NCBI GenBank assembly: GCA_022648295.1
Contig: JALCME010000012.1
Coordinates: forward strand, 62,001-126,000
Reading direction: 5' to 3'
Length of the DNA: 64,000 bases
Source of the DNA: Bacteroides sp.
GTDB taxonomy: Bacteria; Bacteroidota; Bacteroidia; Bacteroidales; Bacteroidaceae
Within the stretch, counting starts at the first letter, position 1. Each line of letters begins with the position of its first letter. Positions 1-10,069 of this stretch are shown here, in pieces. Made by a program: the position numbers and the translations under genes. The notes beneath the pieces are model-generated. The model did no database searches, was not told the DNA's origin, and saw only the letters and a program-made list of their open reading frames with translations.

Positions 1-99
1 GTTTTGCCAAATATATTTCAGATAGATGTTAAGGGGATACTACGTTATTAAGTTGAATTATGGTTCAAACAGGTAGAATATCCCAAAATCGACTTGTAA

Positions 100-115
100 T
101 ATCCATCTTTGGATA
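100..115. repeat. Short inverted repeat upstream of the first susC
   Basis: TATCCA and TGGATA are separated by 4 nt. It lies about 20 bp upstream of the candidate -7 element at 136-143, so it could be a regulator site, but at 6 bp per arm it may be chance. Confidence 0.3.
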
Positions 116-135
116 GGCGGATTGTTGCCTGTCTT

Positions 136-143
136 TACTTTTG
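136..143 (+). promoter_or_regulatory. Candidate -7 element of the first susC/susD operon
   Basis: TACTTTTG matches the Bacteroides -7 consensus TAnnTTTG. No TTTG lies at the ideal spacing; the nearest, at 108-111, is 24 bp away. A weak -33 box would fit a promoter that needs an activator such as the nearby hybrid two-component sensor. Confidence 0.4.
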
Positions 144-145
144 CT

Positions 146-176
146 ACAGATGATTAGAAAGAAAATAATCATCTGT
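146..176. repeat. Perfect 11-bp inverted repeat upstream of susC
   Basis: ACAGATGATTA (146-156) pairs perfectly with TAATCATCTGT (166-176) across a 9-nt loop. No T-run follows, so it does not look like a standard terminator. It starts 3 bp after the candidate -7 element, about where transcription would begin. It may be an operator or a structured 5' end. Confidence 0.55.
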
Positions 177-193
177 CAATAATTAACTATAGT

Positions 194-219
194 GTTTAAT
201 CTTAAAATTTATACTAATG
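194..219 (+). promoter_or_regulatory. susC leader element shared with 18077-18102
   Basis: These 26 nt end in the susC start codon and differ at one position from the 26 nt before the susC at 18100. Identity of a leader in front of proteins whose N-termini differ suggests a selected 5'-UTR or translation-initiation element. Confidence 0.6.
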
Positions 220-3200
220 GAAAAACTAAAAATCTTCCATGAAAAACGTTCAGGCAAGAGCTATAAATATGGATGGCTCTTAATTCTGTTGTTTTTGAGT
301 TTGGGAGGCTTATTAAAAGTTATAGCGGCGGAACATTATGTTTCGTATGTCGTTCAACAAAATCCTACGGTAGTAGTAACTGGCACAATAATGGACGTTA
401 AAGGCGAACCTGTTATTGGAGCTAATGTCATTGTTGTAGGTACGGGAACCGGATCAATCACCGATCTGGATGGTCATTTTTCTGTCAGAGCATCTTCCGG
501 CGCAAAATTGAAAATTAGTTTTATTGGTTACAAGGAGCAGGTTGTAACGGTTAAAAAAGGTGTTAGTCTACATATAGTATTGCAGGAAGATACTCAGACG
601 TTAGGTGAAGTGCAAGTCGTTGCTTATGGAGTACAGAAGAAAGTTTCTGTAACAGGGGCTATTGCCTCAATGAAAGGAGATGAGCTTTTGAAAACTCCTG
701 CCGGTTCCCTTAATAATGTTCTTTCCGGGCAAATAACAGGTCTATCTTCTGTTCAATATTCAGGTGAACCAGGTGCAGATGCTGCCGATATTTATGTCCG
801 CGGTATTGCCACATGGAATGATGCCAGTCCGTTAATTCAAGTTGATGGAGTGGAGCGTGATTTCTCACAGATCGATCCGAATGAAGTTGAAAGCATAACG
901 GTGTTGAAGGATGCTTCGGCAACTGCTGTATTTGGTGTCAGGGGAGCTAATGGTGTCGTCTTGATTACTACCAAACGAGGAGCTGAAGGTAAAGCAAAAA
1001 TATCGTTTTCTACTTCGTTGGGAGTAAATGTTCTCACGAAAGAACTGGACTTTGCCAATTCCTATCAATATGCCTCCTATTATAATATGTTGCAGGTAAA
1101 TGATGGTGGTGTACCAACTTTTAATGATGAACAGTTAGAAGCATTTCGTACGCACTCCAATCCTTTACTTTATCCGGATATCAATTGGATTGACTATTGT
1201 ATGAATAAAATGGCCCTCCAATCACAACATAATGTAAATATATCCGGTGGCACAAAAAATATGCGCTATTTTGTGTCCGCAGGTTTCTTTTCCCAAAATG
1301 GAATGTTTAAGCAGTTTAATGCTTCGGATAATTTTAATTTTGATTATAAGCGTTATAATTATCGTGCAAATCTTGATTTTGATTTGACTAAGTCAACTAT
1401 ACTTTCCGTTAATATAGGGGGACGTGTTGAAACGAAACGTACTCCCGAGTCGGGTGAAGATCAAAACCAATTATTTCGTAAGTTGTATTGGGCAGTACCT
1501 TTTGCTGGTGCTGGTATCGTAAATGGACAACGCATTGTATCCAATAGTGATTATCTTCCGTTTACGGGAGCTGATGGACTAGCTTCATACTATGGAAAAG
1601 GATTTCGTTCTACTACTAAAAATGTATTGAATCTTGATCTTGCCTTAAATCAGAGTCTTGATTTTATAACTCAGGGATTATCTGTGAAATTGAAAGGATC
1701 ATATAATTCGGAATATGCCAATAAGAAAATAGCCTTATCATCAAAGGCGTCGTATACTCCGGTCATCGATGATGATGGCTCAATTGTACTTCGTAAGAAT
1801 GGTTCGGATTCACAATTAAGTTATAGTGAGCCGGATGACCAATTTTCCAAAGGTCGTAACTGGTATATGGAGCTGGCTTTAAACTATGCACGTAAATTTG
1901 GAGAACATGATGTTTCGGCATTGTTACTCTATAACCAGTCTAAAGAATATTATCCTTCATCCTTCTCTGATATTCCTTCGGGATATGTGGGATTGGTAGG
2001 TCGCGTGACATACGATTGGAAGACTCGCTATATGGCTGAATTTAACGCTGGTTATAATGGATCTGAAAACTTCAGACCAGGCAAACGATATGGGTTCTTC
2101 CCGGCAGGATCGGTTGGCTGGGTTATCAGTGAAGAGCCTTTCTTCAAAGCATTAAAGAAATCTATCAGCTATTTGAAATTGCGTGCATCGCTCGGTTTGG
2201 TTGGAAATGATAAGGGACAGGGACGTTTTCTGTATATTCCTGATTCTTATGTATATGATTCTGGTGGCGGGTATTACTTTGGAACAAATGTAAATAATAA
2301 AAAACCAGGGGCATGGGAATCTACCAAATCTTATGCCGATGTAACTTGGGAGACTGCATTAAAGCAGAATTATGGTATTGATGTCACTTTCTTGAACGAA
2401 CGCTTCAGCGCTTCTTTAGATTATTTTATAGAGAGGCGGAAGGACATCTTGTCTAAACCCGATTATCTGCCTGCTATCTTGGGAATGACTCTTCCTACGT
2501 TGAATATAGGAAAGACAAAGAATTGGGGATATGAGCTTCAACTAAAATGGAAAGATAAACTAAATCAAGATTTCCGCTATTGGGCAAATCTTAATATTTC
2601 CTTTGCCCGAAATAAGATTATCTATAAGAATGAGGTGGATCAAAATGAGCCTTGGATGTATGAAACGGGGCGTAGGATAGGTTCGCGTTCCATGTATAAG
2701 TTTTGGGGGTTTTATGACGAAACAGCTGATGCACGTTATCAAGCTGAATATGGCCGTCCTATTGCTAATCATGGCATTACTTTAGTGCCTGGGGATGCTG
2801 TGTATGTGGACTTAAACGGAGATGGTGTTTTGAACGGAAATGATGCCACACGGGATATAGGTTATACCGATATGCCCGAATATACAGCTGGTTTGAATTT
2901 GGGCTTTAGTTACAAAAATTTTGATCTTTCCATGCAACTGACGGGAGCTTGGAACGTGGATCGTATGTTGAGTGAATTTCGACAGCCGTTAATGGATAAT
3001 CAAGACAAAGGATTGCTGCTTTATCAATATGAAACGACCTGGCGTTCCTCTGAAGATACTTTTACCGCCAAATATCCTCGTATTTCTAAATTACATGCTT
3101 CTAACAACTATGCTGGTTCAGATCTTTATTTGATAGATGCCAGTTATTTACGTTTGAAGAGTCTAGAAGTAGGGTATAACTTTGAGTTTCCCTTTATGAA

Positions 3201-3357
3201 GAAAATTAAATTGAACCAATGTCGTTTATATGCTAATGCTTATAATTTGTTTACTATTACTGGATTTAAGTGGGGTGATCCGGAATCCCGCCAGAGTGAT
3301 CGTCCGAACTATCCATTAACTCGTGTATTTAATATTGGTCTGAAACTTGGATTCTAA
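217..3357 (+). CDS. SusC-like TonB-dependent outer-membrane receptor
   Basis: Outer-membrane beta-barrel that imports oligosaccharides with energy from TonB, paired with the SusD-like lipoprotein 6 nt downstream. At 1046 aa it has the usual SusC length. It shows a membrane-spanning signal around residues 20-38, a carboxypeptidase-D-like regulatory domain at about 53-123, a TonB box EVQVVAYG at about 131-138, and a plug domain with the SusC signature VRGANGVVLITTKRG. The barrel ends in an aromatic residue (LKLGF), as expected for BAM insertion. It heads operon A (217-12437). Substrate is inferred from neighbouring enzymes as type II arabinogalactan. The family assignment is near certain; the ligand is not visible in the sequence. 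Confidence 0.95.
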   Translation: MEKLKIFHEKRSGKSYKYGWLLILLFLSLGGLLKVIAAEHYVSYVVQQNPTVVVTGTIMDVKGEPVIGANVIVVGTGTGSITDLDGHFSVRASSGAKLKISFIGYKEQVVTVKKGVSLHIVLQEDTQTLGEVQVVAYGVQKKVSVTGAIASMKGDELLKTPAGSLNNVLSGQITGLSSVQYSGEPGADAADIYVRGIATWNDASPLIQVDGVERDFSQIDPNEVESITVLKDASATAVFGVRGANGVVLITTKRGAEGKAKISFSTSLGVNVLTKELDFANSYQYASYYNMLQVNDGGVPTFNDEQLEAFRTHSNPLLYPDINWIDYCMNKMALQSQHNVNISGGTKNMRYFVSAGFFSQNGMFKQFNASDNFNFDYKRYNYRANLDFDLTKSTILSVNIGGRVETKRTPESGEDQNQLFRKLYWAVPFAGAGIVNGQRIVSNSDYLPFTGADGLASYYGKGFRSTTKNVLNLDLALNQSLDFITQGLSVKLKGSYNSEYANKKIALSSKASYTPVIDDDGSIVLRKNGSDSQLSYSEPDDQFSKGRNWYMELALNYARKFGEHDVSALLLYNQSKEYYPSSFSDIPSGYVGLVGRVTYDWKTRYMAEFNAGYNGSENFRPGKRYGFFPAGSVGWVISEEPFFKALKKSISYLKLRASLGLVGNDKGQGRFLYIPDSYVYDSGGGYYFGTNVNNKKPGAWESTKSYADVTWETALKQNYGIDVTFLNERFSASLDYFIERRKDILSKPDYLPAILGMTLPTLNIGKTKNWGYELQLKWKDKLNQDFRYWANLNISFARNKIIYKNEVDQNEPWMYETGRRIGSRSMYKFWGFYDETADARYQAEYGRPIANHGITLVPGDAVYVDLNGDGVLNGNDATRDIGYTDMPEYTAGLNLGFSYKNFDLSMQLTGAWNVDRMLSEFRQPLMDNQDKGLLLYQYETTWRSSEDTFTAKYPRISKLHASNNYAGSDLYLIDASYLRLKSLEVGYNFEFPFMKKIKLNQCRLYANAYNLFTITGFKWGDPESRQSDRPNYPLTRVFNIGLKLGF

Positions 3358-3363
3358 TATCTA

Positions 3364-5274
3364 ATGAATATGAAAAAACTTACAAAATATTTTATTATTC
3401 TCTTTCTGGGGACTACGGTAATTTCCGCTTGCACAGATGCGATTAAATTCGGAGATAGCTTTTTGGAAAAGGCTCCAGGTGTGGCTACTTCACAAGATAC
3501 GATTTTTGGTAGGGCGGAATATGCCCGTGCTTTTTTGTGGAATACTTATAGCAAGATGTATTATGGTTTAGCTACTAATTGGAATACAGTTGATGGTAAA
3601 ATGAACACAGGCATGTTTGAATGCCTGTCCGATTGTTGGCATAGTCATAATTCTTGGGATGGCTTGACCCGTAATTATTATTCCGGTTCTTATAAAGCAA
3701 GTGATGAAGATGATAAATCAGAAACTCGTTTTGGTTATACCAAAGAAAATTGTTGGGAAGCCATTCGAGCCTCTTGGATCTTTATAGAAAATGTGGGACG
3801 CGTACCTGATATGGAGGATACCGAAAAAGCCCGCTTGTCGGCAGAGGCTAGAGTTCTTATTGCTTCGCGCTACTTCGATTTATTCAGGCATTATGGAGGC
3901 TTACCTCTTGTGGAGAAGTCCTATGATGTGGCAACTTCGTATGAGTTGCCCCGTGCTACGGTGGAAGCTACCGTTAATTTTATGACGGAATTGCTTGATG
4001 AGGCTGCTGCAATTTTACCTTGGGATTTAGGTTCGGATGAGTCGAACTGGCAAGGGCGTTTTACTAAGGCTGCGGCTATGGCTTTGAAGTGTAAAATCCT
4101 TTTGTTTGCTGCTAGTCCCTTGTTCAATGACAATGAGCCCTATTGCACAGAAGAACCCCAAGAGGCGGTAACCGAACACCAAGTATGGTATGGAGGATAT
4201 AAATCTGAGCTTTGGACCGAGTGTCTGAATGCTTGTGAAGACTTTTTTAAAGAGTTGCAGAAAAATGGTCATTATCAGTTGATAGAATCTGCGGGGACGA
4301 CAAGTAAAGATTATCGTGAAGCGTATAATAAGGCTTATTTTACTCGTGAAGATAACACAGAGTTGCTTATTTCCACTCGTATCATCGGCAAGTACAATTG
4401 GGATTGGTGGTATTATTGGGGAGAATGGGTTGGCTTTGGAGGTTATACTCCTACATTGGAGTATATGGAGATGTTTCCTTTGGCTGATGGTAAGCCTTTT
4501 AGCTGGGATAATAAAACCATTGCTGCTAATCCATTCTTTACAAACAATGATTATAACGAGCCTATCCGTGATCCGCGTTTGTATGAAACAATGTTAGTAA
4601 ACGGGGCTTCGTTTGGCGACCACGCTGCAGAGTTATGGATTGGTGGTAGGGATAATGCCAATAGTACAAAACAGGAGATAGGCATTTATGCTACGGGATT
4701 TGGGTTATATAAATTCTACAAACTAGGTAAAAGCAGTTTGGCTGGTCATTATTTAGAGTGGCCTTATTTACGATTGGCAGAAGTTTATTTGATTTATGCA
4801 GAAGCTCTATTGAAAAATAACAGGCTGCCGGAAGCCATTATGCAGGTTAATAAGGTAAGGGCTCGTGTTGGTCTTGGTGGTCTGGAAGAATGTAATCCAG
4901 ATAAGCATTTATCTACCGATGCAGATGTTCTTTTGCAAGAGATCTTGCGGGAGCGTGCCTGTGAGTTGGGCCTGGAGGATGTCCGTTTCTTTGATATGAT
5001 TCGTTACAAGCGTGCCGATCTATTTAAGGAACCATTGCATGGGTTGAAAATTTATCGTAATGATGGCGGAGGAAATGTACCTTGGTCAGGTTCCACGGGA
5101 AATGCTTCTCAGTTCCCTGGTAAGCCTTCTGATTTTATTTATCAGAGTTTCCAGCTGAGCAATACTGCACGTTCATGGTGGACTAATTTCAGTTCGAAAT
5201 GGTATTTGGCAGCTTTTCCGCCCTCGGAGGTCAACAAACACTATGGGCTGACTCAGAATCCAGGTTGGAATTAA
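3364..5274 (+). CDS. SusD-like surface glycan-binding lipoprotein
   Basis: Surface lipoprotein that caps the SusC barrel and captures oligosaccharide. The N-terminus carries a signal peptide with lipobox ISAC, the acylated Cys being near residue 23. The C-terminal half shows SusD/RagB features: the WPYLRLAEVYLIYAEALLK helix, the LQEILRERACELGLEDVRFFDMIRY segment (in part) and the closing LTQNPGW motif. At 636 aa it is on the long side for SusD. It follows susC by 6 nt, so the two are co-transcribed and probably act as one complex. A second ATG two codons in gives an equivalent signal peptide. Confidence 0.93.
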   Translation: MNMKKLTKYFIILFLGTTVISACTDAIKFGDSFLEKAPGVATSQDTIFGRAEYARAFLWNTYSKMYYGLATNWNTVDGKMNTGMFECLSDCWHSHNSWDGLTRNYYSGSYKASDEDDKSETRFGYTKENCWEAIRASWIFIENVGRVPDMEDTEKARLSAEARVLIASRYFDLFRHYGGLPLVEKSYDVATSYELPRATVEATVNFMTELLDEAAAILPWDLGSDESNWQGRFTKAAAMALKCKILLFAASPLFNDNEPYCTEEPQEAVTEHQVWYGGYKSELWTECLNACEDFFKELQKNGHYQLIESAGTTSKDYREAYNKAYFTREDNTELLISTRIIGKYNWDWWYYWGEWVGFGGYTPTLEYMEMFPLADGKPFSWDNKTIAANPFFTNNDYNEPIRDPRLYETMLVNGASFGDHAAELWIGGRDNANSTKQEIGIYATGFGLYKFYKLGKSSLAGHYLEWPYLRLAEVYLIYAEALLKNNRLPEAIMQVNKVRARVGLGGLEECNPDKHLSTDADVLLQEILRERACELGLEDVRFFDMIRYKRADLFKEPLHGLKIYRNDGGGNVPWSGSTGNASQFPGKPSDFIYQSFQLSNTARSWWTNFSSKWYLAAFPPSEVNKHYGLTQNPGWN

Positions 5275-5308
5275 ATAGATGAAACTGACTGTTAAAAAAA
5301 ATACTTAT

Positions 5309-8300
5309 ATGAAAAAATATAAACTAATAGTTCTCGCTATTTTTGCTTGTGTCAGTTTAAAAAGCTGGGCACAAGATATTACCAATGTGGCCGGACTTAT
5401 TGTAGATAAAAAGGGAAACCCTATTTCCGGAGCAATGGTTTCTATCGACAAGAATCCCTTAGTGAATACTGTTACAGGACAAGATGGAAAATTTAAGATA
5501 ATGGCTGACAAGAATGAGGTATTGAAAATTCGTACTTCTAACGACGCCGTGAAGAAAATCAAGGTTGTTTCAGGAGAAGCTATTACCGTGGTGATGGATT
5601 ATTCTTCCGAAAAAGTAAATTACGGATTCGGACTAGAGCAAACCAATGCCGAATCCACAGGTGCTGTTTCCACGGTATATGCTGATGATATAAATAACCG
5701 TTCCTCTTTTACAATAGGCAATTCGTTGTATGGCAATGCTTTAGGTCTGACGACCATGCAGAAGACGGGTTCGGTTTGGGCTCAAATGCCTTCAATGTTT
5801 ATCCGTGGACTTAAAACCCTAAATGGAAATAATGGAATTCTTGTAGTGGTTGATGGCTTAGAACGAGATAATAATTGGAATGTTTTGAATTATCTTACTC
5901 CTGATGAAGTAGAATCTGTCAGTGTCCTTCGTGATGCGGCGGCTATTGCTCTTTATGGATATAAGGGGGTCAACGGGGTTGTTAATATTGTGACCAAACG
6001 AGGAAAATATCAGTCGCGTGAAATTAGTTTCACTTACGATCACGGTTTTGAACGTCAGGCACGAAAGCCTGATTTGGCAGATGCCTATACCTATGCCAGT
6101 GCACTGAATGAAGCGTTGACCAATGATCGCAAATCTGTGCGTTATTCTCCATTGGAATTGGATGCTTTTAAAACCGGTAAATATCCTTATTTATATCCCA
6201 ACGTAGATTGGTGGGCAGAGACTTTCCGAAATCATGGTTCTTCTGATATTGTAACTCTAAGTTTCCGCGGTGGAAGTACAAAAATGAGATACTATACCAT
6301 GATGAACTTGCAGAATAATAATGGATTCATTGCCCATACCGATTTGAATGACGGTTATTCTACGCAGGAAAAGTTTTCCAAGATGAATTTTCGCACGAAT
6401 TTAGATATAGACCTGACATCTACAACTAAAATGCAAGCTAATATTATGGGAGTGTTGAACGAAGTTAATCTTCCGGGACTCGGTTCTGATAATATGGTAG
6501 GAGCACTTTATTATTTGCCTTCAGCAGCTTTTCCTATTAAAACGGCCGATGGGCTTTGGGGAGGAAACAGTACATGGGATGGTTATTATAATACAGTAGC
6601 ATTGACCCAAGCCAGAGCTTATTCTAAGGCACATACCAGGACTTTATATGCAGATATGGCTTTAAAGCAAGATTTCTCTTCAATTGTCAAAGGGTTAGGA
6701 GGGGCTGTGCGTTTGGGTTATGATAATATTGCTTCATATTGGGAAAATCACACCAAGAGTTATAAGTATGGTAGTCAAACTGTCTCTGCCTGGACCAATG
6801 GGGAACCGTCTGATTTTAATAGTTTTACAGGAGGAACTAATAGTGAGATGAGTGGTAATAGTAAACTGGACTGGCAGCACCGTTCTTTCAATTTTCAAGC
6901 TAATTTGGATTACCAACGTCTTTTGGGGATACATAGATTATACGCTATGTTGATGTATTCTTATAAATATGATAATGCTAAGGGGATTAACAATACCTTC
7001 TACCATGAAAATGTAGCCTTGTATGCTCATTATGGTTTGAAGAACCGGTATTTTGCTGATGTTACATTAATGGAGTCTGCGTCGAATGTTTTGAAAACCG
7101 GGAATAAATGGCATTTGTCTCCCACCATGGGATTGTCTTGGATCATCTCTAATGAGCATTTTATGAAAGATGTTAATTGGGTTGATTTTCTGAAATTACG
7201 TGCTTCGGTAGGTATATTGAATACGGATAATATTCCTTATAATGGTTATTGGAATGAATCCGTAACAGGAGGAAACAGTTACCCTATTAAAGACAATTTT
7301 AATAGCGACGGAGGTTGGCAAGAAGGAAGATTACCTTCTTTAAACGGGACTACCGAGAAGGCTTATAAATATAACGTAGGTTTAGATGTTACTTTATTTA
7401 AGGGACTAACAATGACGATAGATGGCTTTTATGAAAGACGTTCGGATATATGGGTAAGTACCAACGGACGGAATTCTGCTGTATTAGGAGCTTCAAATTC
7501 TTATGCAAATGCTGGAACAGTAGACAGTTGGGGAACGGAAATTGGACTGGACTATATTCGAAAGATAGGAAATGTGCAGTTTAATTTGGGAGGTAAATTT
7601 ACTTTTAATCGTAGTAAAGTTATTGAAATGATGGAGGAGCCTCAAGCTTACGACTATCTCCGCTCCACGGGAAAAGCTGTTGGGCAGATTTTCGGCTTGC
7701 AAGCGGTTGGCTATTTTACCGATCAGGCAGATATTGATAATAGCCCGGCACAGCAATTCGGACCGGTTAAACCAGGGGATATCAAGTATAAAGATATCAA
7801 TGTTGACGGCGTAATCAATGATAACGACCGGGTTGCAATGGGGTATAATTCAACTTGTCCTGAAGTCTATTATTCGTTCAATTTAGGAGCAGAATGGAAA
7901 GGGCTGGGATTTAATGCGGTATTTCAGGGAGTGGGAAACTATACGGCATATCTTAATACCACTAGTATATATCGTCCCTTAGTGAATAATGCCACTATCT
8001 CCAATTATTACTATGGTCATCGTTGGACACCGGCTACACCTAATGCGCGTTTTCCACGTTTGACAGCTGAAACAGTGGATAATAATTTGAAGACAAGTTC
8101 GGTTTGGCTGGCAGACCGTTCATTCCTGAAATTACGTAATTGTGAAATCTACTATAAGTTGCCTTCTTCATTTTTGAGTAGAATGCATGTAGAGAAAGCG
8201 AGAATCTATGTACGGGGTGTGGATTTATTATGTTTTGATAACATAGATATTAGTGATCCTGAGGCTATGGGGACAGTGTATCCGGCAACCCGTTCGGTTC

Positions 8301-8326
8301 ATGTTGGCTTGTCAATCGGGTTTTGA
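5309..8326 (+). CDS. SusC-like TonB-dependent receptor, second of operon A
   Basis: Second outer-membrane receptor of the operon. I place the start at the internal ATG 5309 (1005 aa) because the signal peptide MKKYKLIVLAIFACVSLKSW begins there; an in-frame ATG at 5279 adds ten residues. A regulatory domain (VAGLIVDKKGNPISGA) is followed by a plug with VNGVVNIVTKRG and a barrel ending in GLSIGF. The TonB-box region is unusual: where most SusC proteins have VVVGYGTQ this one has KVNYGFGLEQ. It is coupled to the SusD gene at 8360. Two SusC/D pairs in one operon suggest import of two oligosaccharide classes from one polymer. Confidence 0.92.
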   Translation: MKKYKLIVLAIFACVSLKSWAQDITNVAGLIVDKKGNPISGAMVSIDKNPLVNTVTGQDGKFKIMADKNEVLKIRTSNDAVKKIKVVSGEAITVVMDYSSEKVNYGFGLEQTNAESTGAVSTVYADDINNRSSFTIGNSLYGNALGLTTMQKTGSVWAQMPSMFIRGLKTLNGNNGILVVVDGLERDNNWNVLNYLTPDEVESVSVLRDAAAIALYGYKGVNGVVNIVTKRGKYQSREISFTYDHGFERQARKPDLADAYTYASALNEALTNDRKSVRYSPLELDAFKTGKYPYLYPNVDWWAETFRNHGSSDIVTLSFRGGSTKMRYYTMMNLQNNNGFIAHTDLNDGYSTQEKFSKMNFRTNLDIDLTSTTKMQANIMGVLNEVNLPGLGSDNMVGALYYLPSAAFPIKTADGLWGGNSTWDGYYNTVALTQARAYSKAHTRTLYADMALKQDFSSIVKGLGGAVRLGYDNIASYWENHTKSYKYGSQTVSAWTNGEPSDFNSFTGGTNSEMSGNSKLDWQHRSFNFQANLDYQRLLGIHRLYAMLMYSYKYDNAKGINNTFYHENVALYAHYGLKNRYFADVTLMESASNVLKTGNKWHLSPTMGLSWIISNEHFMKDVNWVDFLKLRASVGILNTDNIPYNGYWNESVTGGNSYPIKDNFNSDGGWQEGRLPSLNGTTEKAYKYNVGLDVTLFKGLTMTIDGFYERRSDIWVSTNGRNSAVLGASNSYANAGTVDSWGTEIGLDYIRKIGNVQFNLGGKFTFNRSKVIEMMEEPQAYDYLRSTGKAVGQIFGLQAVGYFTDQADIDNSPAQQFGPVKPGDIKYKDINVDGVINDNDRVAMGYNSTCPEVYYSFNLGAEWKGLGFNAVFQGVGNYTAYLNTTSIYRPLVNNATISNYYYGHRWTPATPNARFPRLTAETVDNNLKTSSVWLADRSFLKLRNCEIYYKLPSSFLSRMHVEKARIYVRGVDLLCFDNIDISDPEAMGTVYPATRSVHVGLSIGF

Positions 8327-8359
8327 TAAATGTTTCGTCTAATGATAAAAAGTGAAAGT

Positions 8360-10066
8360 ATGAAACTGAAAAATATATTTCTAGGGTTAGCATGCGTGGG
8401 TGTATTATCTGCTTGTAGTGATAATATGGACTATCACGAATATACCGTTTATGGTAAGGATTATGTCTTTACTGATTTTACCAGAACGGGTGCTTTTGTG
8501 ACTAATATTTATAGTTATTTGGATTATGATATTCCGGGATTAAATTCATTGTGTTCTGCTTGTGATGAATCCGAAATGGCTATTACCTATTCTTCTGTTT
8601 TGGATTATACCAATGGGGCATGGAGTGCTTTGAATCCCAAATCTCAGTGGGGGTATTATTCTGCTATCCGGGCTGCCAATTATTACTTGGCGGAATGTCC
8701 GGATTTAGATTTTTATGATCAGCGTTATGATAAAGATTATAAAGAGCAGATGGCTCGTTTCAATCGTTATCAATACGAAGTTCGGTTATTACGGGCTTAC
8801 TATTATTTTTTGCTGGTTCGGGCTTATGGAGATGTGCCTTTTACCACGAAAGTTTTAACCGATAAGGAGGCAAATTCTTTATCACGTACTTCGGCTTCTG
8901 AAATCTTTAAGTTTATAGTGGACGAATGTGATGCTGTGGCTTCGGAATTGCCTATTACTTATTATGGTTTGGATGGTGATGCAGCCGGTGGTACGGATAA
9001 TCCGGAAACTGGGAGGGTAAATCGCGGAACGGCTCTTGCTTTGAAAGCACGGGCCTTGCTATACCAGGCCAGTCCTCTATTTAATAAGGATAATAGTTCG
9101 GAATTATGGAAGGAGGCGGCCGAGGCAAGTAAGGAAGTCTTAGATTATTGTGCGCAAAATAATATAAAGCTGGGTAAGTATTCAGATCTGTGGGGGGCAG
9201 ATAATTATAAGGCTTCAGAGATGATTTTTGTGCGTAGGGTAGGTGATATGAACTCTCCCGAATATTATAATTTCCCGATTAGTATGGAAAATGCTCAGGC
9301 GGGTAATTGTCCTACGCAGACATTGGTGGATGCTTATGAAATGAAGACTACCGGTAAAGCTTGGAATGAGTCAGAAAGTGGATATGATGCAAACAAGCCT
9401 TATACGAATCGTGATCCCCGCTTAGGTATGACAGTGGCTGTTAATGGGGAAAAGTGGCCCAGTACGAATCCGAACACGTTGGAAACTTACGTTGGAGGTC
9501 GTGATGGCCTTCCGGTTCCTTATGCCACTCCAACTGGTTATTATTTAAAGAAATATCTCGATACTACAATTGATATCAGTGCCTCAAATAGTAGTGGTGG
9601 CAAGCGCCATAGTTGGATTACTTTTCGTTTGGGTGAGTTTTATTTAAATTATGCTGAAGCTGTATTCCGTTATTTCGGTTCAGCCGATGCTACCAATAAT
9701 GAATTCACTTTGTCGGCACGTGGGGCGGTGAATACTATTCGAAGCCGTTCGGATGTAAAAATGCCTGGATTTTCCGAAGGTATGTCAACTGCTGATTTCT
9801 GGGCAAAGTATAAACGTGAAAGAATGGTTGAGTTGGCTTTCGAAGGGCATCGTTTTTGGGATGTTCGCCGTTGGAAGGAAGGAGATGTATTTAAGAGTAT
9901 TACACAAATGAGGATTACGAAGAATGAGGATGCTACCCTTACTTATAGCCGTGTGGTAAAGAGTCTTACTTGGGATGACAAGATGTATTTCTATCCAATA
10001 CCTGATTCTGAGATTCGTAAAAATTCTAATTTAATGCAAAACGAAGGTTGGAGTATTAATAAATAA
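8360..10066 (+). CDS. SusD-like surface lipoprotein, second of operon A
   Basis: Partner of the SusC at 5309. The start at 8360 gives 568 aa and a good lipoprotein signal with lipobox LSAC; an upstream in-frame ATG at 8330 would add ten residues before the signal peptide. SusD/RagB features are present: FRLGEFYLNYAEAVFRY, RERMVELAFEGHRFWDVRRW and the ending PIPDSEIRKNSNLMQNEGW. Its role is to bind glycan at the cell surface and deliver it to the SusC barrel. It is followed after 3 nt by the discoidin-type lipoprotein, consistent with one transcript. Confidence 0.93.
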   Translation: MKLKNIFLGLACVGVLSACSDNMDYHEYTVYGKDYVFTDFTRTGAFVTNIYSYLDYDIPGLNSLCSACDESEMAITYSSVLDYTNGAWSALNPKSQWGYYSAIRAANYYLAECPDLDFYDQRYDKDYKEQMARFNRYQYEVRLLRAYYYFLLVRAYGDVPFTTKVLTDKEANSLSRTSASEIFKFIVDECDAVASELPITYYGLDGDAAGGTDNPETGRVNRGTALALKARALLYQASPLFNKDNSSELWKEAAEASKEVLDYCAQNNIKLGKYSDLWGADNYKASEMIFVRRVGDMNSPEYYNFPISMENAQAGNCPTQTLVDAYEMKTTGKAWNESESGYDANKPYTNRDPRLGMTVAVNGEKWPSTNPNTLETYVGGRDGLPVPYATPTGYYLKKYLDTTIDISASNSSGGKRHSWITFRLGEFYLNYAEAVFRYFGSADATNNEFTLSARGAVNTIRSRSDVKMPGFSEGMSTADFWAKYKRERMVELAFEGHRFWDVRRWKEGDVFKSITQMRITKNEDATLTYSRVVKSLTWDDKMYFYPIPDSEIRKNSNLMQNEGWSINK

Positions 10067-10069
10067 ATC

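Noticed and set aside
1..99. End of an upstream gene at the window start
   Set aside because: No open frame with recognisable coding content reaches the edge; the segment looks intergenic.
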